From Rhizobiales bacterium IMCC20636 (GTDB lineage: Bacteria; Pseudomonadota; Alphaproteobacteria; Rhizobiales; GCA-2746425): 64,000 nucleotides of DNA. The DNA lies in NCBI GenBank assembly GCA_016865015.1, contig CP018226.1, positions 775,001-839,000 on the forward strand, in the 5' to 3' direction. Shown here in pieces: positions 1-7,968 of this stretch (within the stretch, counting starts at the first letter, position 1; the number at the start of each line of letters is the position of its first letter). A model generated the notes under the pieces. The model saw nothing but the letters and a program-made list of their open reading frames with translations, had not been told where the DNA came from and made no database searches. The translations under genes and the position numbers were made by a program.

Positions 1-217
1 TGACGTCACAGACAACCGCAAAGGGGGGTTCAAAGCCAAGACTGGTTACCAGGTCAGCTTCCTGGCCTTTCAGTGTGGCTTGCATGATGATCTTGTCATA
101 GGGCGCAGCAGGGTATTGCTTGCCATTGAGGGGGCTGATCCAGCGCCCTTCGCAAATGTCATCAATCAGGTGTGTCCAGCCTTTGTCGCCGGGGGGAATA
201 GTTGGCATTATAGTCAT
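1..217 (-). CDS. Partial iron-containing alcohol dehydrogenase, glycerol-1-phosphate dehydrogenase (AraM/EgsA)-like, N-terminus
   Basis: An open minus-strand frame begins at ATG 217 (alternative ATG at 208) and runs off the left edge of the window after about 72 codons. The peptide has the layout of the N-terminus of rhizobial AraM/EgsA-like proteins: a short leader, a W-T-x-L-I-D-D-I segment, then a nucleotide-fold start ending F-A-V-V-C-D. No strong ribosome binding site precedes either ATG. Family members reduce dihydroxyacetone phosphate or related keto-phosphates with NAD(P)H. The catalytic metal-binding part lies outside the window, so the family call rests only on the N-terminus. The gene is divergent from the SorC regulator, which suggests it belongs to the same polyol regulon. 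Confidence 0.5.
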   Translation of the reverse strand, partial: MTIMPTIPPGDKGWTHLIDDICEGRWISPLNGKQYPAAPYDKIIMQATLKGQEADLVTSLGFEPPFAVVCDV

Positions 218-260
218 GTAAAATCCATCTTCATGTTTTTACATTTTCAATATGTGATTA

Positions 261-277
261 GCATTTGTCAAGGTTGG
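261..277 (+). promoter_or_regulatory. Putative SorC operator element (copy 1 of 17-mer)
   Basis: GCATTTGTCAAGGTTGG lies in the 129-bp divergent promoter region between the partial dehydrogenase and the SorC regulator. It matches 14 of 17 positions of the element at 5838-5854, in the other divergent promoter of the same island. Shared elements at both promoters of a locus with one local regulator are candidate operators. The assignment to SorC is inference. Confidence 0.35.
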
Positions 278-346
278 AGGATTCCTTTCAACGTGCTATC
301 TGGTCGAAAAGTGGCGTTTGATTAAGGTTTGGCGAGGAATTTTAAA

Positions 347-1309
347 ATGGCGAAACGTGTGCCTGCGAATTTTGCCGGTGATATGCTTTTGTGGGCTGCG
401 TGGCTCTACCATGTGGAGGGACGCACGCAAAATGATATTGCCGAAGAGTTGGAGGTCAGCCGCCAGACTGTCGCGAATTATCTGAACGAAGCCATAGCAA
501 GAGATATGGTGCGGGTTGAATTGCGGCCCGATATTCTATCGCGCCAGGCCAATTCCACTGCTTTGGCTGACTTATACGGCCTGGAAGCGGTCCATATTGT
601 TCCGACACCAAAATCTGAAAGCCAGTTGTTCAAACGGTTGGGTCATGCTGGCGGACAGGTGCTTGATAATCTGGTCAGCAATGGTGACGTGATCGGTGTT
701 GCGTTCGGGCGGACCATGTTTCGCGTCGGCATGCTGATGCCCAGTTCCAACCAGCCCAAAACCAAGGTGGTTCAGGTGGCAGGATGTTCGCTGGGTGGGT
801 CGGACACCTCGCCGGAGGCTTGCGCCTCGCTGATTGCTGGAAAACTCTCGGCTGAGTGTGTGAACTTGTTTGCACCTGCCTATTTGTCGACCGAGACCCT
901 GACCAGGGATTTGCTGGCCGAACCGACGCTCCAGAGACAATTCAAACTGTTCAAGAAGATAGATTTGATGATTTTCGGCATTGGCGAGCTGAACAAACAC
1001 ACGCGGTTTTATCTCAATGAGGAATATTTCTCGAATGATGATCTGCGGGACCACTATCTGAATCTTGGAGCTGCCAGTGTCATCATGGGGCGCTTCATTG
1101 ATACGGATGGACGGGAAATTGATGGGCCGTTGCTGAACAGGACCGTTGCGATTGATCTGGACACAGCACGGTCGATTCCCATTCGACTGGCGGTATGTGG
1201 CGGCAAAGAGAAAACCGAAGCTGCCGATGCCGCGTTGCGTGCCGGGTTTGCAACCCATCTGGTGACCGATGAGCAAACCGCCAAACGATTGTTGAAGGCA
1301 CATAAATAG
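347..1309 (+). CDS. SorC/DeoR-family sugar-responsive transcriptional regulator
   Basis: This 320-residue protein has an N-terminal helix-turn-helix at about residues 26-48 (R-T-Q-N-D-I-A-E-E-L then V-S-R-Q-T-V). A SorC sugar-binding domain fills the rest, with the phospho-sugar-binding Rossmann-like core (G-D-V-I-G-V-A-F-G-R-T near residue 110) and a late V-C-G-G-K turn. SorC proteins, such as EryD of erythritol loci, bind a phosphorylated sugar or polyol intermediate and release DNA. The ATG at 347 is chosen because an AGGA lies 8 bases upstream; a TTG at 329 in the same frame has no such site. The gene is divergent from a dehydrogenase gene and 22 bp upstream of an FGGY kinase, so it is the likely controller of the whole 1-16.7 kb island. 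Confidence 0.85.
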   Translation: MAKRVPANFAGDMLLWAAWLYHVEGRTQNDIAEELEVSRQTVANYLNEAIARDMVRVELRPDILSRQANSTALADLYGLEAVHIVPTPKSESQLFKRLGHAGGQVLDNLVSNGDVIGVAFGRTMFRVGMLMPSSNQPKTKVVQVAGCSLGGSDTSPEACASLIAGKLSAECVNLFAPAYLSTETLTRDLLAEPTLQRQFKLFKKIDLMIFGIGELNKHTRFYLNEEYFSNDDLRDHYLNLGAASVIMGRFIDTDGREIDGPLLNRTVAIDLDTARSIPIRLAVCGGKEKTEAADAALRAGFATHLVTDEQTAKRLLKAHK

Positions 1310-1331
1310 ATCTGATTCTGTGGAGGAAAAT

Positions 1332-2822
1332 ATGGCTGATAGACTGATTGTCGGTCTCGACAGTTCGACCCAATCGACCAAGGCTATTGCCTGGACAAGG
1401 ACGGGTGTGCTTGTGGCGGAGGGACGCGCCGACATCCCCATGCAGACACCGCAAATGGATTATTGCGAGCAGAACCCGAATGATTGGTGGGACGCTACTG
1501 TGACCGCGCTGACGCAATTGGCGCAGCAGATTGACGTGTCGCTGGTAGATGGTCTGGCCATCTCCAACCAGCGCGAAACAGTCGGTTTTTTTGATGCCGA
1601 TCTGAACCCCGTGCATCCGGCAATCGTCTGGCTTGACAGCCGCTCCAGCGCTGAATGCGAAGAGCTGTATGAGCGCGTGGGGCATGAGCGACTGCACACC
1701 ATCAGCGGCAAGCCGAAGGACCCGATCCCGAGCAATTCCAGCGTCATGTGGGTGCGCAAAAACCGTCCCGATGTGTTCACTCCGGCCAGTCAGGTGCGTG
1801 AAGTTGGCAGTTATCTGCATGAGCGTCTTGCGGGCGCAAATGCGGTGAGTTGGGCCAGCGCTGATCCCACCGGCATGTTTGATATCGAGCGTAAGGAATG
1901 GTCCGACGAGATTCTGTCGGTTGTCGGTGTCACAAGCGATCAATTTGCGACGCCCGTGCAACCGGGCGGCTGTGTCGGCGGACTGAGTCAGGCTGTCGCC
2001 GAGTTGACAGGCATGAGGGCTGGCACACCGATCTTTGCAGGCGCTGGTGATGGGCAATGCGCCGGGTTGGGTGTCGATGCCGCCAAAGAGGGGCGGGTCT
2101 ATCTCAATCTGGGCACGGCGATTGTGACTGGGTTGTGGTCGCAGACTCCCAATATCTCCAACTCATGGCGCACAATGCTGTCGCCGACCGGAGATGGCTA
2201 TTTTCTGGAAGGGGTCATGCGCGGCGGGACCTATTTTCTCGACTGGATGGTAAAGCATTATATCGCACCGGATCAGGGCAACGCAGCCCATGAAGCCTTG
2301 CATGCAGATGCAATGAATCTGCCCGTTGGTTCCGATGGCCTCTTGGTTTGCCCTTATCTGTCAGGCTGCATGAACCCGTTCTGGGACGTCAATGCAAAGG
2401 CAGCCATTTACGGCATCAGCCCATCTCACGATAAATCCTATCTGTATCGCGCATCGATGGAAGGGCTGACCGGTGAAGTTGCCCGGACGATTTTTGACAT
2501 GATTGATCAGGGCCTGAAAGTCACCGAAATCATGGCAGTTGGCGGCGGCGCAAATTCGCCGCTGTGGCGACAGATGCTGGTGGATTCAACCGGTATCCCG
2601 CTGACATTGAGCCAGTCCCCGGAAGCGTCTTCTCTTGGCGCTGCCATAATTGCTGCTGTTGGTGCAGGCTGGTTCGACAGTTTCGATGACGCGTCTGAAT
2701 CGATGAGTGCGACAGGCGACACCTATCAGCCCGATCCTGAGGCGCATAAGGAATGGAAAAAGCTGCTGGAGCGGCAACAAACATTCAATGCCTATTGCTG
2801 TCACAATGAGGCTTTGTCCTGA
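1332..2822 (+). CDS. FGGY-family carbohydrate kinase (xylulokinase-like)
   Basis: This 496-residue sugar kinase of the actin/hexokinase fold phosphorylates a ketose or polyol with ATP in the cytoplasm. Visible marks are the N-terminal phosphate loop G-L-D-S-S-T-Q-S-T-K, a C-E-Q-N-P-x-x-W-W motif near residue 45, the catalytic Asp in A-G-A-G-D-G-Q-C-A-G, the N-L-G-T-A loop, and the C-terminal adenosine loop V-G-G-G-A-N-S-P-L-W. The length is normal for the family. GGAGG at 1322-1326 sets the ATG at 1332; the GTG at 1320 overlaps the Shine-Dalgarno. It is co-directional with the SorC gene. The substrate cannot be read from sequence. Given the neighbouring EryC/EryH-like isomerases, a tetrulose or pentulose is plausible. 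Confidence 0.85.
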   Translation: MADRLIVGLDSSTQSTKAIAWTRTGVLVAEGRADIPMQTPQMDYCEQNPNDWWDATVTALTQLAQQIDVSLVDGLAISNQRETVGFFDADLNPVHPAIVWLDSRSSAECEELYERVGHERLHTISGKPKDPIPSNSSVMWVRKNRPDVFTPASQVREVGSYLHERLAGANAVSWASADPTGMFDIERKEWSDEILSVVGVTSDQFATPVQPGGCVGGLSQAVAELTGMRAGTPIFAGAGDGQCAGLGVDAAKEGRVYLNLGTAIVTGLWSQTPNISNSWRTMLSPTGDGYFLEGVMRGGTYFLDWMVKHYIAPDQGNAAHEALHADAMNLPVGSDGLLVCPYLSGCMNPFWDVNAKAAIYGISPSHDKSYLYRASMEGLTGEVARTIFDMIDQGLKVTEIMAVGGGANSPLWRQMLVDSTGIPLTLSQSPEASSLGAAIIAAVGAGWFDSFDDASESMSATGDTYQPDPEAHKEWKKLLERQQTFNAYCCHNEALS

Positions 2823-2849
2823 TTTTCCGGACTATCGATTGACTGCAGA

Positions 2850-2881
2850 AAACCGGCCCTACGCAGAGTGAGGGCCGGTTT
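2850..2881. terminator. Bidirectional terminator between convergent genes
   Basis: A perfect 11-bp GC-rich inverted repeat, AAACCGGCCCT (2850-2860) and AGGGCCGGTTT (2871-2881), has a 10-base loop. It sits between the convergent kinase and aldolase/SDR genes. The A-run on one side and T-run on the other allow use from both strands. Confidence 0.8.
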
Positions 2882-2915
2882 CATCAGAGACTTAGGGCGT
2901 GTCTGTCAGGCCAAC

Positions 2916-4964
2916 TTAGCGCACCATGGCCGCTACATTTCCGCCGTCTACGGTCAGGACCGCGCCGCTGGTTTTTGTTGCCTTGACCAGATGCAGGAAG
3001 GCGTTGGCCACATCCTGTGTCGTCACTTCACGCTTCACCAGATTGCCACGCATATAGTCATGGGGCGTAATGCCACGGGCCTTGGCGCGCTCGGCGATGA
3101 AATCATCGGTCAGCAAATTGGTGCGAATGCGATCTGCATTGACTGCATTGGCTGTGATGCCTGATGCGCCATGTTCGATGGCATATTGGCGCATCAATGC
3201 CATAAGAGCGGATTTGGACGTGCCATAGGGGCCGAAATCAGGGCCGGGGTTGAGAACCTGCTTGGTCACGTTGAAGACAAGGGCACCGCCGGTGCCTTGC
3301 GCTTCCATGATCTTGACGCAGGCTCTGGCCATGAAATGATGGCCCCAGAAATTCAGTGCAAACGCCTTTTCAAACAGGTCCTGATCCACATCCACCAGAC
3401 GTCCCTGGAAAGCGGCACCTGCATTTGAAATCAGGATATCCACACCACCAAAGGTTTTGACCACCGTGTCGACGGCATCCTGCACTGCGGCCGCATTGGT
3501 TACATCACATGTAACGGCAAGGCCTCCGATGCTTTTGGCTGCTGCCTGGGCCGCTGCTTCATTGATGTCGAAGACCGCGACGGCCGCACCTTCTCTGGCC
3601 AGAGTTCTGGCCACTTCCAATCCCAGTCCACTTCCTGCGCCGGTGACAATTGCAACTTGGCGCGTCAGGGGCTTTTCGACGGATTTTGCCAGCTTTGCCT
3701 GCTCCAGAGACCAGTATTCGATGTCGAACAGATCATTTTCAGGCAGTGCAACGAATGTGCCGATTCCCTCGGCCATGGTGATGACATTCACCGTTGCTTC
3801 GGCAATATCGGCGCAGATGGCTGCTTCCTTGGCAGTCTTGCCGACACCAAACAGGCCGATGCCCGGCACATAGACGATGCGTGGTGCCGGATCGAGCATG
3901 GTCAGGCCGCCGCCATGACGGGCATTGTTGCGATCAAAATACGCTTTGTAGTCATCGGCGAAGCTGGAAAATGCTGCTGCGGCTCCTTCGCGAAACGCTG
4001 CCAGTTCTCCAGCGACGGGAACCGGAAGCACAGCGCCGGAACGCTTGATGCGGATCGAATGATCAGGCGCTGCATTGCCGCGCATGGCATAGTCTGCTGC
4101 ATCGGCGCCATTTACGAAATGCAGGATTTGATCACTGGTGCGGTGATCGAGGACCCATCGATCAGGCGTGCCTTCAACCTTGCCCTCTTGTGCCAAAAAG
4201 CCACGGATGATGGGAGCAATCTCTTCCGGCGTCGCGAGCTTGTCCGGCAGACTGATCCCGGTGAAGGGTCTGGCATTCCCTTTTTCCAGGCGCTTTTCAG
4301 CCATGTCAACCATGTTGATCATGTCGTCATAGGCCTGACGAGGATCATCATTATAGGTGAAGATGCCATGATTCATCAGGATCATATGTTTGGAATCAGG
4401 CTCCTTGAGCAGAGCTGTCCGGCACACCTTGGACAGGATGAAGCCCGGCATCACATAGGGAATGATGGTGGTGTCGGGAAAGAGATCGCGGATGATGGCG
4501 TCTCCATCGGGCTGATTGGAGAGCGCAATGATGGCATCGGCATGGGTGTGATCGACATGTTTGTGCGGTACGATTGCGTGCAGCACTGCCTCAATAGAGG
4601 GGTTGGGTGCATAAGGGTCGATCAACATGCGCCGTTGGGCTGCGACGAGGTTTTCGTCGCTCAGGCTTTCAAGATCAGCCAGCGCCGCCAGTGGCGCCAG
4701 TTGAACAGCGGGCAGGCCAGCTGGCTCGATGACACCCATATCCCAGCCCGAGCCTTTGACGCAGAGTACATCATAGGTGTCGCCAAGTGGATCGGTCACA
4801 CTGGTCTTTACCGATGTATTGCCACCACCATGCAGCACAAGGCGTGGTTCCTGACCCAGAATACGGGTTGTATAGGTGCGAATGGCAATGTCTTCGTTGA
4901 TGCCTTCAGACCTGTAATGGTCGACAAGGGATTTTGCGTCGGCATCTGACCAGCGTGACTTCAT
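2916..4964 (-). CDS. Bifunctional class II aldolase / short-chain dehydrogenase fusion (RhaD-type)
   Basis: This 682-residue fusion has an N-terminal class II aldolase/adducin domain (about residues 25-420). It carries the glycine-rich H-G-G-G-N-T-S phosphate loop, an H-T-H zinc pair near residue 145 and a later zinc His in N-H-G-I-F. From about 430 a Rossmann SDR domain follows, with T-G-A-G-S-G-L-G, S-N-A-G and Y-x-x-x-K (Y-G-T-S-K). The layout is that of rhizobial RhaD, rhamnulose-1-phosphate aldolase fused to lactaldehyde dehydrogenase. Here the context is polyol/tetrulose genes, not rhamnose genes. The aldolase would release dihydroxyacetone phosphate and an aldehyde that the SDR half could oxidise or reduce. 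It starts 24 bp after the upstream SDR gene, so the two form an operon. Confidence 0.85.
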   Translation of the reverse strand: MKSRWSDADAKSLVDHYRSEGINEDIAIRTYTTRILGQEPRLVLHGGGNTSVKTSVTDPLGDTYDVLCVKGSGWDMGVIEPAGLPAVQLAPLAALADLESLSDENLVAAQRRMLIDPYAPNPSIEAVLHAIVPHKHVDHTHADAIIALSNQPDGDAIIRDLFPDTTIIPYVMPGFILSKVCRTALLKEPDSKHMILMNHGIFTYNDDPRQAYDDMINMVDMAEKRLEKGNARPFTGISLPDKLATPEEIAPIIRGFLAQEGKVEGTPDRWVLDHRTSDQILHFVNGADAADYAMRGNAAPDHSIRIKRSGAVLPVPVAGELAAFREGAAAAFSSFADDYKAYFDRNNARHGGGLTMLDPAPRIVYVPGIGLFGVGKTAKEAAICADIAEATVNVITMAEGIGTFVALPENDLFDIEYWSLEQAKLAKSVEKPLTRQVAIVTGAGSGLGLEVARTLAREGAAVAVFDINEAAAQAAAKSIGGLAVTCDVTNAAAVQDAVDTVVKTFGGVDILISNAGAAFQGRLVDVDQDLFEKAFALNFWGHHFMARACVKIMEAQGTGGALVFNVTKQVLNPGPDFGPYGTSKSALMALMRQYAIEHGASGITANAVNADRIRTNLLTDDFIAERAKARGITPHDYMRGNLVKREVTTQDVANAFLHLVKATKTSGAVLTVDGGNVAAMVR

Positions 4965-4988
4965 GTTGTTGTTGCTTTCCTGAAAGAG

Positions 4989-5714
4989 TTAGAACTTTTG
5001 ACGTGTTGGTGTCAGGCAGATTTCCTGAACCAGAGCCCGTTGGGGCAATTGATAGGCGTTGAGAATCAGATCGGCGACAATGTCGGCGCCAATGCCGCCG
5101 CCCATCTTCTGCTTGTTTTCCTTATAGGATGCCAGGGTCTGTTCATCCAGAACGCCGGACAGAACATCGGTTTCGATGACGCCCGGTGACAGGACGATGA
5201 CGCGGACATTGTAATCCGACAGATAGTCGCGCAGGGATTCCGACACTGCATGGACAAAATATTTCGTTCCACAATACACCGTATGATCCGGGTAGACTTT
5301 GCGTCCGGCAATTGAGCTCATCATCACCAGAGTGCCGGTGCGCCGCTCCATCATGCCGTTCATGACCGCGTGGACAGTGTTCATGACGCCCTTGGTGTTG
5401 ATATCGATCATTTCATCCCACTCTTCAGGTGGCTGGCGTCCGATGTCGGCGAGGCGTGCAATCCCGGCATTGACGAACATCATGTCAACCGGTCCATGTT
5501 CCGCTTCACCTTTGGCAACGGCGTCTGCAATCTGCTTGCGATCGCGCACATCAACTTCCGCTATAACCGAATTGGGCAGAGCCATGTCTTCCATGGGTGC
5601 AGTGCGGCGCGCCATCATCAGGACAGGATGGCCTGCTTTCGAGAATGCCTCAGCTGTTGCGGCACCGATTCCGGAGCTTGCACCTGTTATGGCGATCAGG
5701 GGTTTCGTGGTCAT
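4989..5714 (-). CDS. Short-chain dehydrogenase/reductase (YdfG-like classical SDR)
   Basis: This 241-residue NAD(P)-dependent oxidoreductase has the cofactor motif T-G-A-S-S-G-I-G at residues 9-16, V-N-A-G near 85, the catalytic Ser in M-M-S-S-I-A-G and Tyr/Lys in Y-C-G-T-K. The later L-S-P-G-V-I-E-T-D stretch is typical of the YdfG branch, which oxidises hydroxy acids and small alcohols. The start at 5714 is set by GGGAG about 8 bases upstream; the longer in-frame start at 5729 lies over that site. It is the first gene of the minus-strand operon with the aldolase/SDR fusion, and divergent from the ABC importer operon. Its substrate is unknown. Confidence 0.85.
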   Translation of the reverse strand: MTTKPLIAITGASSGIGAATAEAFSKAGHPVLMMARRTAPMEDMALPNSVIAEVDVRDRKQIADAVAKGEAEHGPVDMMFVNAGIARLADIGRQPPEEWDEMIDINTKGVMNTVHAVMNGMMERRTGTLVMMSSIAGRKVYPDHTVYCGTKYFVHAVSESLRDYLSDYNVRVIVLSPGVIETDVLSGVLDEQTLASYKENKQKMGGGIGADIVADLILNAYQLPQRALVQEICLTPTRQKF

Positions 5715-6098
5715 GATAATGTCTCCCATTCAATTTGGTAAAAAGCGATGGCCAGATTCGTATTCTCGCAAGTCACGACGACCAATGCAAATCCACTTTT
5801 CAGCATCCGTATATCATACAATTTCAAAACGGAAATTGCATTTGTATAGGTTTGAAATCAATAATGCTGACAAATTTTTATTCAAAAAATGTGCAATTCA
5901 ATCGATTTAAAGCGAATAAAGTGTTTTAAAACAGCATCTTATAAGTCTGATATATTTTTTCATCAGAATTGAGAGACGCTATTGAAAGAGGCTGAACTGT
6001 TTGCTAATTTTCTCGCAGAGGAAAAATTGGAGGTGGCTGCCCTGGGTGGTTGGTTGGGTCGAACCTGCTGATACCAGTGCGCCATGGGTGGATTCTAA
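5715..6098. promoter_or_regulatory. AT-rich divergent promoter region with inverted repeat
   Basis: This 384-bp region separates the SDR operon from the ABC importer operon and is visibly more AT-rich than its surroundings. It contains CAATTTC (5819-5825), six bases, then GAAATTG (5832-5838), a perfect 7-bp inverted repeat immediately followed by the 17-mer shared with 261-277. A 29-codon TTG frame at 5982-6071 has little support. No convincing gene is seen. Confidence 0.6.
5838..5854 (+). promoter_or_regulatory. Putative SorC operator element (copy 2 of 17-mer)
   Basis: GCATTTGTATAGGTTTG differs from the element at 261-277 at three positions only. It abuts the inverted repeat at 5819-5838. 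Both copies lie in divergent promoters of the polyol island. The regulator assignment is inference. Confidence 0.35.
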
Positions 6099-7028
6099 GT
6101 GGCTGAAGCACAGATCAATCATCAAGACGGACGCGGTGGTCGTAAACTGCTGGCGTTACCACAGTGGCTGACCTCTGAGCATCCATTGCCCTGGCTTTTT
6201 CCCGCAACCGCGATGCTGATCATTTTTGGCATCTATCCGGTTCTCTATTCTCTGTGGCTGTCTTTCTTCAAACGCAACCCAGCGACACGGGTCGAAAAGT
6301 TCGATCCCTCGTGGAACTGGTCGAAGCTGATTGCTGATGATCGGGTTTGGGATGCGGTCGTTGTTACTCTGACATACACGTCGGTTGCCCTGATCATCCA
6401 ACTCGTGCTGGGAATGCTGATCGCATTGCTGCTGGATAGTGATCGGCGCGGTTTTGGTGTGTTGCGGGCCTTGATGACGTTGCCGCTTGTGGTCCCGCCC
6501 GCTGTCACGGGTATGATGTTCCTGCTGATGTATGATGGTTCTTTCGGCGTCATCAGCCACGTTCTGTATGATCTGGGGATACTCTCTCCCAATGCCCCGC
6601 TTCTGGCAAACGGCTCAACCGCGTTGCTTTCAGTCATCATTGTGGATGTCTGGCAATGGACCCCGTTCATGGTGCTGATCATGCTGGCGGGCCTGCGTGC
6701 GCTGCCCAAAGACCCGTTTGAGGCGGCGGCCATAGATGGCGCTACGGATGTTCAGGCGTTTTTCCGTCTGACCCTGCCGATGATGTCGAAGATCATTGCA
6801 CTTGCTGTGCTGATCCGAGGCATCGATCTGTTCCGGATTTATGATTATGTGAAAGTGATGACCGATAGCGGTCCGGGCACCGCGACCGAGACACTGACAG
6901 CCTATACGGGCACCGTCTATTTCAAGAGTGCCGACTTTCCCTACGCCTCAACAGTGGCGATCTTCACGCTCTTGACGGTCCTGGTTGTCGCCAATGTCTT
7001 TATCAAGATTTTCAGGGTGCGTTTCTGA
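6099..7028 (+). CDS. ABC sugar/polyol importer, permease 1 (MalF/UgpA type)
   Basis: This 309-residue inner-membrane permease has about six transmembrane helices. The first, after a charged 30-residue cytoplasmic tail, is W-L-F-P-A-T-A-M-L-I-I-F. The EAA loop that docks on the ATPase is seen as E-A-A-A-I-D-G-A-T near residue 210. GTG 6099 is taken as the start because GGTGG lies 7 bases upstream and the nearer ATG (6084) reads straight into a stop. It overlaps the next permease by one base. The operon order is permease, permease, binding protein, ATPase, with catabolic genes downstream, which points to uptake of a polyol or sugar used by the island. Confidence 0.9.
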   Translation: MAEAQINHQDGRGGRKLLALPQWLTSEHPLPWLFPATAMLIIFGIYPVLYSLWLSFFKRNPATRVEKFDPSWNWSKLIADDRVWDAVVVTLTYTSVALIIQLVLGMLIALLLDSDRRGFGVLRALMTLPLVVPPAVTGMMFLLMYDGSFGVISHVLYDLGILSPNAPLLANGSTALLSVIIVDVWQWTPFMVLIMLAGLRALPKDPFEAAAIDGATDVQAFFRLTLPMMSKIIALAVLIRGIDLFRIYDYVKVMTDSGPGTATETLTAYTGTVYFKSADFPYASTVAIFTLLTVLVVANVFIKIFRVRF

Positions 7029-7918
7029 TGGAAAGCTCACGTTTCAGTGTTTTTGCACGCTATGTTCTGGCAATTGCGATTGTCTTGATGTTCGTGTTTC
7101 CGATCGCCTGGTTTGCCCTGACCTCGATCAAACCGATTTCAGCGATCTTCGATAAGGATGGCGTCGTTGTTTTCGACTTTGTGCCAACTTACGAAAATTA
7201 TCAGGTCACATTGTTTGGTCAGCAGTCCATCGATGTCAGCGAGAATTCGCGGTCTGACTTTGGCACAAGTGGTGGCAATTCCTATGATGGTCGCAGTTCC
7301 ATTGTGTCGTCTCTTATTGTTGCAATCGGCTCAACGTTTCTGGCTACCACGATTGGTCTTCTGGCTGCCTATGGTCTGTCCCGGCTCCAGTTTCGTGGGT
7401 CGCAGGGCATGTTGCACTGGATTTTGTCACAACGTTTCCTGCCGCCCATAGCGATTATCATACCGATGGTCTTCATTTTCCGGGATCTTGGATTGCGAGA
7501 CACGCATCTGGGACTGATCATCGCGCATACGCTGATCAATGTGCCGATTGCCGTCCTGTTATTGAAATCCTTCATTGATGATATTCCGCGCGATATCGAC
7601 GAAGCGGCGATGATTGATGGTGCGACACGTTTGCAGGTGTTCTGGAAAGTGATCATGCCGATGGCCAAGGGCGGTATGGCAGCCACAGCGGTGCTCTGCT
7701 TTATCTTTTCCTGGACCGAGTTCCTGCTGTCGCTGTTCCTGACCAATTCGATCCGCACAATTCCGGTCAAAATCACGACCTTCGTAACATCCACCGGCTC
7801 AGAGTGGGGCTACATATCCGCGCTTGGGACTTCGGCAATCATTCCAGGGTTCATATTTATTCTGTTGGTCCAGAACCACCTGGTTCGCGGTCTGACAATG
7901 GGTGCGATCAAAGACTAG
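7028..7918 (+). CDS. ABC sugar/polyol importer, permease 2 (MalG/UgpE type)
   Basis: This 296-residue membrane protein has about six helices, the first at residues 10-32. The EAA loop reads E-A-A-M-I-D-G-A-T near residue 195. A polar periplasmic stretch of roughly 60 residues follows helix 1, as in MalG-type subunits. It overlaps the preceding permease (TGATG) and so is translationally coupled to it. It forms the membrane channel with the upstream gene product and is powered by the ATPase at 9623-10696. Confidence 0.9.
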   Translation: MESSRFSVFARYVLAIAIVLMFVFPIAWFALTSIKPISAIFDKDGVVVFDFVPTYENYQVTLFGQQSIDVSENSRSDFGTSGGNSYDGRSSIVSSLIVAIGSTFLATTIGLLAAYGLSRLQFRGSQGMLHWILSQRFLPPIAIIIPMVFIFRDLGLRDTHLGLIIAHTLINVPIAVLLLKSFIDDIPRDIDEAAMIDGATRLQVFWKVIMPMAKGGMAATAVLCFIFSWTEFLLSLFLTNSIRTIPVKITTFVTSTGSEWGYISALGTSAIIPGFIFILLVQNHLVRGLTMGAIKD

Positions 7919-7968
7919 CTGCATGCCAGCCGGCTTGCAGGATGACGGCTCTAACGTTGGAGGAAACA

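Noticed and set aside
1095-2057. A 320-codon open frame on the minus strand opposite SorC and the FGGY kinase
   Set aside because: It crosses the boundary of two well-supported genes and its peptide is rich in Cys, His and Arg without motifs.
3657-4949. A 430-codon open frame on the plus strand opposite the aldolase/SDR fusion
   Set aside because: It is antisense to a gene with clear domain motifs, has no recognisable domain, and its composition reads like a mirror of the coding strand.
5982-6071. A 29-codon TTG-initiated leader frame upstream of the ABC permease
   Set aside because: TTG start, no Shine-Dalgarno and no attenuator-like structure after it.
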